Shown here one piece after another: positions 8,766 to 15,976 of a stretch of 40,514 bases of DNA. The stretch covers positions 1-40,514 of the forward strand of contig NZ_JAMXHT010000014.1 of NCBI RefSeq assembly GCF_023955655.1. The letters are read 5' to 3'. This DNA is from Ralstonia soli. Its GTDB lineage: Bacteria; Pseudomonadota; Gammaproteobacteria; Burkholderiales; Burkholderiaceae. Position 1 is the first letter of the stretch, and the number at the start of each line of letters is the position of its first letter. The notes under the pieces are model-generated. The model saw only the letters and a list, made by a program, of their open reading frames with translations. It was not told the DNA's origin and made no database searches. A program made the position numbers and the translations under genes.

Positions 8766-9152
8766 TCAGGCGCTTGCAAGCGGACAAGGCATCCCCACAC
8801 GGGCGGCGAGTGCATCGCGCGTGGCCTGCAGGCTGGCGATACGCGCGTCGATGGCGACCAGTTTTTCGCGCAGCAGCGCGGTGATTGCGGCATCGATGTC
8901 CGGCTGCTGCCACACCTGCGTCATACCCTCGCTGATTTCTGCCAGCGTAAAACCCAACTGCTGCGCGGTGCGCACGTAGCGCACCAGTTCAACCGCTTCG
9001 GGCGGATAGGCGCGATAACCGTTGCTGCGCCGGCGCGCCCGGATCAGCCCGCGCGTTTCGTAAAAGCGCAGGCCATCGCGCGAGACGCCAGTGGCGGCGG
9101 CCAGGTCGCCAATGGAGAGATCGTGAGAGGGGGCTGGAAGGGGCGTCGGCAT
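8766..9152 (-). CDS. MerR family transcriptional regulator
   Basis: A 128-residue regulator with the MerR winged-helix domain at the N-terminus (SIGDLAAATGVSRDGLRFYE, then GLIRARRRSNGYRAY) and a C-terminal dimerisation coiled coil (about residues 85-118). The ATG at 9152 has GTGGAG about 6 nt upstream. Only one Cys is present, near the C-terminus (MPCPLA), so the multi-Cys site of CadR/PbrR-type metal sensors is absent and the inducer is unknown. A MerR-type operator in the divergent intergenic region (9176-9205) suggests that it controls the small membrane protein gene at 9236 and itself. Whether it also controls the efflux operon 160 bp downstream is inference from position. Confidence 0.88.
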   Translation of the reverse strand: MPTPLPAPSHDLSIGDLAAATGVSRDGLRFYETRGLIRARRRSNGYRAYPPEAVELVRYVRTAQQLGFTLAEISEGMTQVWQQPDIDAAITALLREKLVAIDARIASLQATRDALAARVGMPCPLASA

Positions 9153-9175
9153 GGTGGCTCCACAACAGAGGTCGC

Positions 9176-9205
9176 TTGACCTTGGAGCGTACACCAGGGT
9201 TTAAC
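9176..9205 (+). promoter_or_regulatory. MerR-type promoter/operator (divergent)
   Basis: A -35 box TTGACC (9176-9181) and a -10-like TTTAAC (9200-9205) are separated by an overlong 18-bp spacer. The spacer carries the near-perfect dyad ACCTTGG-N8-CCAGGGT (9179-9200, 6 of 7 pairs). A stretched spacer with a central dyad is the hallmark of MerR-activated promoters. It points towards the gene at 9236. Confidence 0.7.
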
Positions 9206-9235
9206 GTGGTGCCTCATTCACTTGAGAGGCCCCAT

Positions 9236-9667
9236 ATGGTTTCCGAATCGACGTTTGTACGGATCGTGCGCGCGAGCGCCTGGTATGACCTGATTGTGAG
9301 CGCGCCGTTTGCCACGCCGTGGACCTTCGCCTGGCTGCATCAGGCGCTGAATGCACTGGCTGGCGCCCTCGGCATCGGCACGTTGCCCGACTTTGCACCC
9401 GAGCATTTGTTGATGGCCAACCTGATGGGGTCAGTGGTGTGCGTGTGGTCGGTGTTGCGCCTGCGGCAGACGAGCGTAGCGCTCGGCCGCTACGATGCCG
9501 CCGCGCGGTGGCTTTTTGCGGCGTGGCAGGCGTATGCGGTGCTATCAGGAGGCACGCTGCTAGTGGTGCCGTTCCTGGTGGTGGAAATGGGTTTCGGGCT
9601 GCTGCAATCCATGCCCGTGGGCAGCGTGCCCGGGCGAACGGGCACGCGGGCAGCCCGAGCGGGTTAG
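9236..9667 (+). CDS. Small conserved membrane protein, MerR-controlled, function unknown
   Basis: A 143-residue protein with about four hydrophobic segments (roughly residues 12-30, 55-75, 90-110 and 110-128) and an Arg-rich tail. GAGAGG before the ATG at 9236 sets the start; an in-frame upstream extension would run through the operator and is rejected. I recognise no family motif. The promoter is of MerR type, so the gene is probably induced by the ligand of the neighbouring regulator. Its stop codon overlaps the stop of the convergent BON lipoprotein gene (TAG 9665-9667 and TAA 9666-9664 on the other strand). Confidence 0.75.
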   Translation: MVSESTFVRIVRASAWYDLIVSAPFATPWTFAWLHQALNALAGALGIGTLPDFAPEHLLMANLMGSVVCVWSVLRLRQTSVALGRYDAAARWLFAAWQAYAVLSGGTLLVVPFLVVEMGFGLLQSMPVGSVPGRTGTRAARAG

Positions 9668-10080
9668 CGCGCGGCCGGAGCGCTGGCCGGGGCCTCAGGC
9701 GGCAATCCTGCCGGGATGTACGGGCCGCCGCCCAGCACCTGCATGCGCGAGAGCACGCGCAACTGGTTGTCGAACTTGGCCGGCTCGACAAAGCGCTTGA
9801 CGTCGTCGCCTGCGCGGCGGGCCATCTCGGGGGTATCGACCCAGCCCGTGAGCGTGACTTTGCCGTCAGGCGTGGTGTGGATGCGGATCTGGCGAGGGTT
9901 GAGTGCGGTGTCCTGGTCCAGCGCCGCCTTGACCTGGTACGACAGCAGCGAATCGTCGGTCATGCGGGCGCCGGTGCTGTTCGGGCTATCGCCCCATGCG
10001 CAGGCCGTGAGCAGCGCTGCCGCGCCGATTGCAGCCAGTACGCCGGCCGGGACCATGAGGGGCAGCTGTGGAAAGCGCAT
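9664..10080 (-). CDS. BON-domain lipoprotein
   Basis: A 138-residue protein with a lipoprotein signal (about residues 1-27) ending in the lipobox LLTAC. A single BON domain follows (about 42-105: SLLSYQVKAALDQD, then GKVTLTGWVDTPEMARRAGD), and the tail is Pro/Ala-rich. The start ATG has AGGAG 5 nt upstream. BON domains bind phospholipid and occur in envelope-stress proteins such as OsmY and DolP. The gene lies 55 bp downstream of the DoxX gene on the same strand with no terminator between, so it could be read as the tail of the bufferin operon. That link is inference. Confidence 0.85.
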   Translation of the reverse strand: MRFPQLPLMVPAGVLAAIGAAALLTACAWGDSPNSTGARMTDDSLLSYQVKAALDQDTALNPRQIRIHTTPDGKVTLTGWVDTPEMARRAGDDVKRFVEPAKFDNQLRVLSRMQVLGGGPYIPAGLPPEAPASAPAAR

Positions 10081-10135
10081 CGATACTCCTGAAGAAGATG
10101 GCGACAGGCTCACATGATAAGCCCGCGCTGCCCCC

Positions 10136-10603
10136 TTATTTCGACCGACGTTGCCACAGAGTGTGTACGGCCAGCCAGCCCGGGCCCACCGTTGCAACGA
10201 TGGCGATCAGCACCCCCCAGACAAAGTGGAACTCGATGGCCGAGGCCGACAGGTTGGCCCAGTACGACACTGCTGCCACGAGGTTGACGAAGAACAGCCC
10301 CACCGCGGCCAGCCGCGGCACGATGCCCGCCAGCATCAGCGAGGGGAAGACCAGCTCGCCGAACGTGCCAAGCGCCGCTGCCAGTGCGGGCGGCAGCAAG
10401 GGCACTCTGTATTCCTCGGTGAAGAGCAGCAGTGTGGTGTCCCAGTCGTGCAGCTTGGTCAGCCCGGATCGGAAGAACACGTAAAAGAGATACGCGCGCG
10501 CGATCAGCAGAACGACGGAGCAGAGGCCACTCTGCGGGCCCGCAAGGCGGTCGAGCGTGGTGCGAACGCGCGTGAGCGGCGCAACGGTGGTGAGTGTGTT
10601 CAT
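10136..10603 (-). CDS. bufD: DoxX-family membrane protein, BufD of the bufferin operon
   Basis: A 155-residue protein with four predicted membrane helices and DoxX features (LFYVFFRSGLTKLHDWD near residues 40-56, then GTFGELVFPSLMLAGI). The ATG at 10603 overlaps the stop of the preceding DUF2063 gene in an ATGA junction, and GGGAG lies 8 nt upstream. In bufferin and related clusters a DoxX protein often follows the peptide and its modification genes. Its role there is not established; quinone-linked redox or membrane functions have been suggested for DoxX proteins. It is the last gene of the four-gene set. Confidence 0.85.
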   Translation of the reverse strand: MNTLTTVAPLTRVRTTLDRLAGPQSGLCSVVLLIARAYLFYVFFRSGLTKLHDWDTTLLLFTEEYRVPLLPPALAAALGTFGELVFPSLMLAGIVPRLAAVGLFFVNLVAAVSYWANLSASAIEFHFVWGVLIAIVATVGPGWLAVHTLWQRRSK

Positions 10604-11376
10604 GACATGTCTCCCGGATGGGTGATGTGGAATGCAGGGCATGCAGACAGCGCCAGCAGCCCCGCGCGATAGAGCCCGGCCAAGCAAGCGGTCAGGTCAA
10701 AATCTGCCCGCTGGGCCAGCGTGGTCTCGAGGGCCGCCTGCAGCGACGGCGTCGCCTCGCAAGCGGCAAGGAACACGGCGGTGGGCGCATCCAGATCAAG
10801 CACGGCGACGTGATTTCCGCGCACGGTCACGACTGCCGCTTCGGCCACACCCAGGTCGATCTGGTTGAGCGAAAGGTCGGCGCCCGGCTGGTGCGCGCGC
10901 CAGATCGACGCTACCGGCCACGAAGACGCAACGCACCGTGCGCTGTCGACCAGCCCGGCGCGAATCGCATCGGCGGGCCGGGCGAGCATGTCGCCCAGCG
11001 TGCCGGTGTTCAGCGCTTCGACGTCGGCATCGGGTGCGTAATGTGCCCAGTGCACGCACCACTCCAGCCGTGCCACGTCTGCCAGATAGGGCACGCTGTC
11101 GGCTAGCGGCGATTGCGCAATGACCGTGGGCAGCGCATCCCCGTAGCGATGCAGGTTTGGCGACGTGGACGTCTGCACGGCGAGCGTGTCGCGCACCAGG
11201 GCATCAAAGCAATCCTCGCCGACGAGCGTGCGGCAGACCGGATAAGCCGCCGCCAGCGCATTGCGCAGGATGACCAGCCGCGCGTTGCGATAGACCGCCA
11301 CGCCGCGAGCCTCGTCGCCAGGCGCCGCCGTTGTGAGGGCGTGGATCAGATGCGCTTCCCAGTCAGGCAGTCGCAT
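10600..11376 (-). CDS. bufC: DUF2063 protein, BufC: substrate-binding partner of the MNIO enzyme
   Basis: A 258-residue protein with the N-terminal DUF2063 helical domain ([48 protein letters not shown], residues about 5-95) and a second alpha/beta domain. AGGAG lies 7 nt before the ATG at 11376; the start is 14 nt inside the end of the DUF692 gene. DUF2063 proteins (BufC/HvfC) pair with DUF692 enzymes and present the precursor peptide for modification. The tight overlaps on both sides indicate co-translation with BufB and BufD. Confidence 0.9.
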   Translation of the reverse strand: MRLPDWEAHLIHALTTAAPGDEARGVAVYRNARLVILRNALAAAYPVCRTLVGEDCFDALVRDTLAVQTSTSPNLHRYGDALPTVIAQSPLADSVPYLADVARLEWCVHWAHYAPDADVEALNTGTLGDMLARPADAIRAGLVDSARCVASSWPVASIWRAHQPGADLSLNQIDLGVAEAAVVTVRGNHVAVLDLDAPTAVFLAACEATPSLQAALETTLAQRADFDLTACLAGLYRAGLLALSACPAFHITHPGDMS

Positions 11377-12232
11377 GGCGGGGCTCCTGCATGGGCGTGT
11401 TGGCATGGCGATCGAGCATCGCCTGGGCGCGCGCGGCTTCCTGCAGCAATATGTGCACGGGCGGAATGTCGGCATCCCATTCGATCAGCGTCGGGCGTGC
11501 GCCGTGCGCGGCAATCCACGCGTCGTACAGGGCCCAGACAGGCGCATGCACCGGCGCGCTGTGCGTGTCGATCAGCAGGCCGTCTTCCTCGCTGAAACCC
11601 GCCAGGTGGATCTCGCCGACCAGCACGGGATCGAGCTCGGCGAGCACCGGTTCCACCGCCACACCGTGGTTGACGCTGTTCACATACAGATTGTTCAGGT
11701 CCAGCAGGATGCCGCAGCCGGTGCGGCGTGCGAGCGCGGTCAGGAATGCGCCTTCGGAGACGGCCTCGTCCGCATCCACCAGCGCCCGGCAGTCGATATA
11801 GGCGGCGATGTTCTCGATCAACAGCGGCCGCTTGAGGATGTCCTGCGCGCGCATGACGTTGGCGCAGACGATGTCGAGCGACTCGCGTGAATACGGCAGG
11901 GGCAGCAGATCGTTGACGACCTGCGCGCCGCTGCGGTTGAAGCACAGGTGTTCGGAAATGGCGGCAGGCGCGACCGCATCGGCCAGCGCGGCGATGGCGC
12001 GCACGTGCTCGACGTCCAGCCCATCCGCGTTGCCGAGCCCCATGCCCACGCCGTGCAGGCTGACGGGCTGGTGCGCCCGTGCGGCCAGAAGCGCGGCGCG
12101 TGCGGGGCCGCCATACAGATAGTTCTCGCTGTGCACTTCCACCCATGGGAAACGGGCTTGCCTGTGCAGCAGGGCGGGAAAGTGCGGGGCGCGCAGGCCG
12201 GCGCCGGCGCAGGTTGGCAGAGCGGTCTGCAT
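11363..12232 (-). CDS. bufB: DUF692 multinuclear iron oxidase (MNIO), BufB: bufferin-modifying enzyme
   Basis: A 289-residue TIM-barrel-like enzyme of the DUF692 family, with the expected metal-ligand segments: [12 protein letters not shown] (about 31-42), [47 protein letters not shown] and the late IEWDADIP. Family knowledge: MNIO enzymes use an iron cluster and O2 to convert peptide Cys residues, in bufferins into 5-thiooxazole rings, with a DUF2063 partner. The ATG at 12232 has GGTGA just upstream; a GTG at 12241, adding MTA, is the alternative. It sits 24 nt downstream of the peptide gene and overlaps bufC by 14 nt, which fixes its role. Confidence 0.92.
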   Translation of the reverse strand: MQTALPTCAGAGLRAPHFPALLHRQARFPWVEVHSENYLYGGPARAALLAARAHQPVSLHGVGMGLGNADGLDVEHVRAIAALADAVAPAAISEHLCFNRSGAQVVNDLLPLPYSRESLDIVCANVMRAQDILKRPLLIENIAAYIDCRALVDADEAVSEGAFLTALARRTGCGILLDLNNLYVNSVNHGVAVEPVLAELDPVLVGEIHLAGFSEEDGLLIDTHSAPVHAPVWALYDAWIAAHGARPTLIEWDADIPPVHILLQEAARAQAMLDRHANTPMQEPRHATA

Positions 12233-12256
12233 GGCGGTCACCCGACTGGCGCGGCG

Positions 12257-12523
12257 TTACTTGGCCGGGGCCTGCATCATGCCGCCCATCTGCATGCAGG
12301 TGCCGGCGGGCACGTATTTCCACGAGGTCGGGTCCTTGTCGATCTTCGACTGGCCAGCACAGGCGTGGGCGCTGCCGGGGCTGGCGCAATCGTTCTGGCC
12401 GGCCTTCGCCACGCCGTAGCATTTTTCCTTGCCGGCGGCGTCGGCGGCCTGTACCGGGGTGGACAGTGCGCCCAGCGCGAGCAGGCTACCCAGAGCGGCG
12501 GCGATCATGGCGTGTTGTTTCAT
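12257..12523 (-). CDS. bufA1: DUF2282 bufferin precursor peptide (BufA1)
   Basis: An 88-residue precursor: Sec signal peptide (about residues 1-26, ending PVQA), then a short core with exactly four Cys (35, 46, 55, 76) in [21 protein letters not shown] and [10 protein letters not shown]. This is the DUF2282 pattern. Known for the family: in bufferins two core Cys become 5-thiooxazoles and two form a disulfide; the exported product binds copper and protects against excess copper. A textbook AAGGAG lies 7 nt before the ATG. It is the first gene of a peptide-enzyme-partner-DoxX operon. The His-Ala-Cys and Met-rich end (QMGGMMQ) could add metal ligands. Copper induction is inferred from the family. 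Confidence 0.92.
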   Translation of the reverse strand: MKQHAMIAAALGSLLALGALSTPVQAADAAGKEKCYGVAKAGQNDCASPGSAHACAGQSKIDKDPTSWKYVPAGTCMQMGGMMQAPAK

Positions 12524-12692
12524 TTGCGTTCTCCTTGAGTGAACAGGTGTCGTTGAACGGCAGACGGGCGAAAGCCCTTGCCGTACGGTGCATTGCGGCA
12601 TGCGCATGCGTGTTCCGTGCAACTTCGTCGGGGCACGTGCGCGTTCCTGACACGGAGAACAGATTTTTTTTTGGGGCGGGTAAACCAGCAGC

Positions 12693-12722
12693 AAAAAAAA
12701 GGCGACCCAAGCGGGCCGCCTT
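12693..12722 (-). terminator. Intrinsic terminator between the DUF6496-like gene and the bufferin operon
   Basis: Read on the minus strand, a 10-bp stem (AAGGCGGCCC with GGGTCGCCTT, one G-T pair) and a GCTT loop are followed by a run of eight T (complement of 12693-12700). It lies 21 bp after the stop of the gene at 12744 and isolates the bufferin operon from upstream transcription. Confidence 0.85.
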
Positions 12723-12743
12723 CAGGCAGAGAACAGGAAAGAT

Positions 12744-13265
12744 TTACTTGGCGTGGTGCGACGCGCGTGTACGGGCGGCCTTCTTGGCGGCTGCCGACCG
12801 GCCCGCCGCGCCCTTGGTTGCGGCCCCCTTCTTGGCTGCGGCAGAGCGCTCGCTGCTCGACCGCTTGGATGCCGCGCTATGGGCCTGCTTGGACAACGCC
12901 GACTTGGACGCCGCCGCGTGGCCTTCCTTCTTCAGCGTGCGCGTCGTGGTCTTGCTGCGCTTGGCGGTCGATTCCTTGCTGGCGCTGGCATGGCTGCTCT
13001 TCTTGCTGCCCGCCTTCATGTCCTGGGCGGCCTTCTTGCGCGTGGCTGCCGAGGCTTTGCCTTCCCCGGGCGGCTTGACGGCAACGCCGGCGCGGCGCGC
13101 CTTGGACAGCCCGATCGCGATGGCCTGCTTGGTGTTTTTCGCACCGTGCTTGCCCTCGCGGATGTGATCCATCTCTTCCTTCACGAAGTTGCCCGCCTGG
13201 GTCGAGGCGGCCTTGCCGTGGCGCTTGTCGGCGCGCGCACGTTCCACGGTTTTGCGTTCCGGCAT
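12744..13265 (-). CDS. DUF6496-like basic protein with a Lys/Ala/Ser-rich histone-H1-like tail
   Basis: A 173-residue, strongly basic protein. Residues 1-60 form a compact domain with NFVKEEMDHIREGKHGAKNT and QAIAIGLSKARRAG, the pattern of small DUF6496-type proteins. From about residue 65 on it is low-complexity Lys/Ala/Ser/Thr sequence, like the tails of histone-H1-like and AlgP-type proteins, so nucleic acid binding is likely but inferred. The start has GGAGG about 10 nt upstream, and a clear terminator follows. The tail makes length and copy number of KK/AA units variable between strains. Confidence 0.8.
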   Translation of the reverse strand: MPERKTVERARADKRHGKAASTQAGNFVKEEMDHIREGKHGAKNTKQAIAIGLSKARRAGVAVKPPGEGKASAATRKKAAQDMKAGSKKSSHASASKESTAKRSKTTTRTLKKEGHAAASKSALSKQAHSAASKRSSSERSAAAKKGAATKGAAGRSAAAKKAARTRASHHAK

Positions 13266-13378
13266 GATGACGTCCTCCGTTGGGTTGGAGCGCCGCCCGG
13301 TGATGCAGTGTCAGATCGATAGACCGGCGGCGCTTGCACCCACAACCACGCAACCCGCGTACCTGCGCGGCGCGGGCA

Positions 13379-13639
13379 TCAGCCGATGCGGAAATGTTCG
13401 ATGCTCTGGCCGGCGTTGACCGCGCGCTGCAGCCAGTCGGGCATGTCGCCGATGCCGTCCCAGCGCTGGCCATCGGCGCTCATATAGAGCGGACCGACGG
13501 GTGCGGGCGGCGGAGGCGGCGCGTCAAAGCAACCGTGCGTCTGCAAATCTTCGACGGACAAATCGTAGGTTTGCATTTGTTCCAGGATCCAGGCGATCGC
13601 GGCTTCGCGGCCCGGGCCCGGCGGGTGACCTTCCTTCAT
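13379..13639 (-). CDS. Small protein with an H-NS-like C-terminal segment (tentative)
   Basis: An 86-residue frame read from the ATG at 13639. It has a helical part (AAIAWILEQMQTYDLSVEDL, about 13-32), a Pro-rich hinge (APPPPPAP) and a C-terminal GQRWDGIGDMPDWL segment. That end resembles the H-NS family DNA-binding core, usually like TW-x-G-x-G-R-x-P-x-W; here the Arg is replaced by Asp, so normal minor-groove contact is doubtful. No clear ribosome-binding site is visible, and the frame stays open upstream to a TTG at 13732. It lies near another nucleoid-type gene (12744-13265). Alternatively this is an unrelated small conserved protein. Confidence 0.5.
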   Translation of the reverse strand: MKEGHPPGPGREAAIAWILEQMQTYDLSVEDLQTHGCFDAPPPPPAPVGPLYMSADGQRWDGIGDMPDWLQRAVNAGQSIEHFRIG

Positions 13640-13786
13640 CTTGTACGTATGTCTTGGTTTTTTTGTCCGCCGGCTGCCAAGGGGGAGAGAGGCAGACGCA
13701 GGGCGCGTCTGGCGCCAGCGGATAACGCACAAGAATAACAGCAGTTGGGCCGCCCACTCCTGTTCGAAATGCTGCAGCCCATTGCA

Positions 13787-14686
13787 TTATTTGACGGCGG
13801 CGGATTTCCCCGCTCGCAACCACCGATACGGCGACCAGCCCAGGTTCATGCCTGCCGCCGCCAGCAGGATCGCCCCGGCGCCCAGGAACTGCGCCAGCTG
13901 CAGCCGATGGCCGAAGGCAACGATGTCCACCGCGATGGCAACGATGGGGTAAATGAACGACAGCGACCCCGTCAGATGCGTCGGCAGCCGCTGGATGGCG
14001 CCGTAGAGCAGGATGTACATGAGGCCCGTGTGCACCACGCCCACCGTGACGAGGATCACCCACGTGTGCGCATCCGCCGGCGGATGCGACAGGTTGGCCA
14101 GCGGCGCCAGCATCAGCACACCCACGCACACCTGGATGAGCGCGATCAGGTGCGGCGGCGTGCCGGCGAGCTTCTTGGTGATGATGGCGGCCACCGCATA
14201 CGCAAACGCCGCGCCCAGCGCCAGTGCAATCCCCATCAGGTAATCGGTGCCCGCGCTGGCGGCCGGCCCCACCTGCACGATCAGCACCACACCGATGAAG
14301 GCGATGGCCAGCCACGTGAGCTTGGCCGCCGTCAGCTTCTCTGACAGAAACAGCGCTCCGAGTCCGACCAGCATGAACGGCTGCGTGTTGTAGACCGCCG
14401 TGGCAATCGAAATGGACGCCCGCGGATACGCCGCAAACAGCAGCAGCCAGTTGATGACGATGGCCACGCCGCCCAGTGCGGCAATGCCCGCACGCCGCCA
14501 GGTGATGGCACCCCGCAGCAGCCCCAGCCCCGCACACACCGCCAGGAGCGTGAGCGCGCCGAACAGGCAGCGCCAGAACACCACGTCCATGACCGGCTGG
14601 CCCGAGCGGACCACGAACCAGCCGATCGTTCCGGAAATCGTCATGGCGGTGGTCATCTCGACCGTGCCGCGTGTCTTCTCGTTCAT
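13787..14686 (-). CDS. EamA/DMT-family exporter
   Basis: A 299-residue inner-membrane protein with ten predicted helices in two EamA repeats (about residues 1-140 and 150-290). It contains the usual MTISGTIGWFVVRSGQP start of helix 1 and the NTQPFMLVGLGALFLSEKLT segment at the end of repeat one. The ATG at 14686 with an upstream AGGTGG is preferred; in-frame ATGs at 14725 and 14713 add a non-conserved extension. Members export amino acids or other metabolites. It is divergent from an Lrp-type regulator 125 bp away, the usual arrangement for an amino-acid-responsive exporter. The substrate is unknown. Confidence 0.88.
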   Translation of the reverse strand: MNEKTRGTVEMTTAMTISGTIGWFVVRSGQPVMDVVFWRCLFGALTLLAVCAGLGLLRGAITWRRAGIAALGGVAIVINWLLLFAAYPRASISIATAVYNTQPFMLVGLGALFLSEKLTAAKLTWLAIAFIGVVLIVQVGPAASAGTDYLMGIALALGAAFAYAVAAIITKKLAGTPPHLIALIQVCVGVLMLAPLANLSHPPADAHTWVILVTVGVVHTGLMYILLYGAIQRLPTHLTGSLSFIYPIVAIAVDIVAFGHRLQLAQFLGAGAILLAAAGMNLGWSPYRWLRAGKSAAVK

Positions 14687-14811
14687 GCCTGCCACCTTGT
14701 GCGTTGGATGCATGAAGGATCGCATGTGGATCGCCCGGCTTCCATTGCTTTTCTAAGGCAAAATGGTCGTAGTTTTTTTATAAATAAGGTAAATCGCCAT
14801 CTGGAGGTGCG

Positions 14812-15264
14812 ATGAGCACGATTGACGCGCTGGACCAGCGGATTCTCGATGTCCTGCTGAGCGATTCCCGTATCTCGCTCAAGCAGTTGGCCGAGCAGGT
14901 GGGGCTGTCGTCCCCGAGCGTGTCGGAGCGGCTGCGGCGACTGGAGGAACGCGGCGTGATTCGCCAGTACACGGTCGACATCGACCCGAATGCGCTGGGC
15001 TACCCGCTGCAGGCCATCGTGCGGGTGCGGCCCATGCCCGGCAAGCTGCATATCGTGCAGAAGCTGATCGAAGAGATTCCCGAGATTGGGGAATGCGACA
15101 AGGTCACGGGTGAGGACTGCTTCATCGCCCGGCTATACGTGCGCTCGATCGACCAGCTCGACCACATTCTCGACCGCGTGGCCGATCACGCCGAGACCAA
15201 CACCGCCATCGTGAAGGCGCAGCCGGTGCGGCGGCGCGCCCCGCCGTTTCCTGCGGCGGATTGA
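14812..15264 (+). CDS. Lrp/AsnC family transcriptional regulator
   Basis: A 150-residue regulator: N-terminal helix-turn-helix (LDQRILDVLLSDSRISLKQL, then VGLSSPSVSERLRRLEERGV, residues about 6-50) and a C-terminal RAM ligand-binding domain (about 65-145, with VTGEDCFIARLYV). GGAGG lies 5 nt before the ATG. The intergenic region to the divergent EamA exporter is AT-rich (14770-14795, with a TTTTTTTATAAATAA stretch), as expected for an Lrp-bound control region. It probably regulates the exporter and itself in response to an amino acid. Confidence 0.92.
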   Translation: MSTIDALDQRILDVLLSDSRISLKQLAEQVGLSSPSVSERLRRLEERGVIRQYTVDIDPNALGYPLQAIVRVRPMPGKLHIVQKLIEEIPEIGECDKVTGEDCFIARLYVRSIDQLDHILDRVADHAETNTAIVKAQPVRRRAPPFPAAD

Positions 15265-15354
15265 AGGCCACTGCGAAAAACCACGGCGCCCCAGTGGGGG
15301 AAATTGCACTATTCTGCGCAGCTCCGCGCAAAAAATTCTCACTGGAAGCCCGCC

Positions 15355-15831
15355 ATGGCCGCACAGAAATCGCTCGAACTGGATGCCTTCGATATCGCCA
15401 TCCTCAACGCCGTGCAGCGTTGCTACACCACGCCGCTGCGCGTGATCGGCGAGCAGGTGAACCTGTCGACGGCGGCGGTGCAGCGGCGCATCAAGCGGAT
15501 GGAGGAGGCCGGCATCATCGTCGGCAACGTGGCGGTGGTGGACCCTGAGCGGGTGGGCAAGCCCATCACCGTGATCGTCGAGGTGCATGCCGAACGCACC
15601 AATACTGCGGCGATGGCGGCGCTCAAGAAGGCGCTGTCCGGGCCGGAGGTCCAGCAGTGCTACTACGTGACCGGCGAGGCAGACTTCGTCCTCATCCTGA
15701 ACGTGGCCACGATGACGGAGTACGAGGCCCTGGCGCGCCGCCTGTTCGACGACAACGACAACATCAAGTGGTATCGCACGGCAGTGGTGCTCAACCGGGT
15801 AAAGGTCGGGCTCGAAGTGCCGCTGGCCTAG
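15355..15831 (+). CDS. Lrp/AsnC family transcriptional regulator (second copy)
   Basis: A 158-residue regulator with helix-turn-helix (LDAFDIAILNAVQRCYTTPL, then VNLSTAAVQRRIKRMEEAGI) and a RAM domain (about 70-150, with YYVTGEADFVLILNV). GGAAG precedes the ATG at 15355; an in-frame upstream ATG (15304) adds a non-conserved extension. It differs clearly from the regulator at 14812, so it is not a recent duplication. Its target is not obvious: it lies 91 bp after the first regulator and 145 bp before the gamma-glutamyltransferase gene on the same strand. Confidence 0.92.
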   Translation: MAAQKSLELDAFDIAILNAVQRCYTTPLRVIGEQVNLSTAAVQRRIKRMEEAGIIVGNVAVVDPERVGKPITVIVEVHAERTNTAAMAALKKALSGPEVQQCYYVTGEADFVLILNVATMTEYEALARRLFDDNDNIKWYRTAVVLNRVKVGLEVPLA

Positions 15832-15976
15832 CACTGCAGGCCGTTCCACTGCCGGCGTAATGCGTCAATACGGGGATGAGGCTATAGTGCGCCGGCGCGC
15901 CGCTTGATAAGGTTCGCGCGCCGATAACGCGCACGCCGGCACAACCGGCGTCCAGGAAGGAAGAAAAGGAGCTCCT

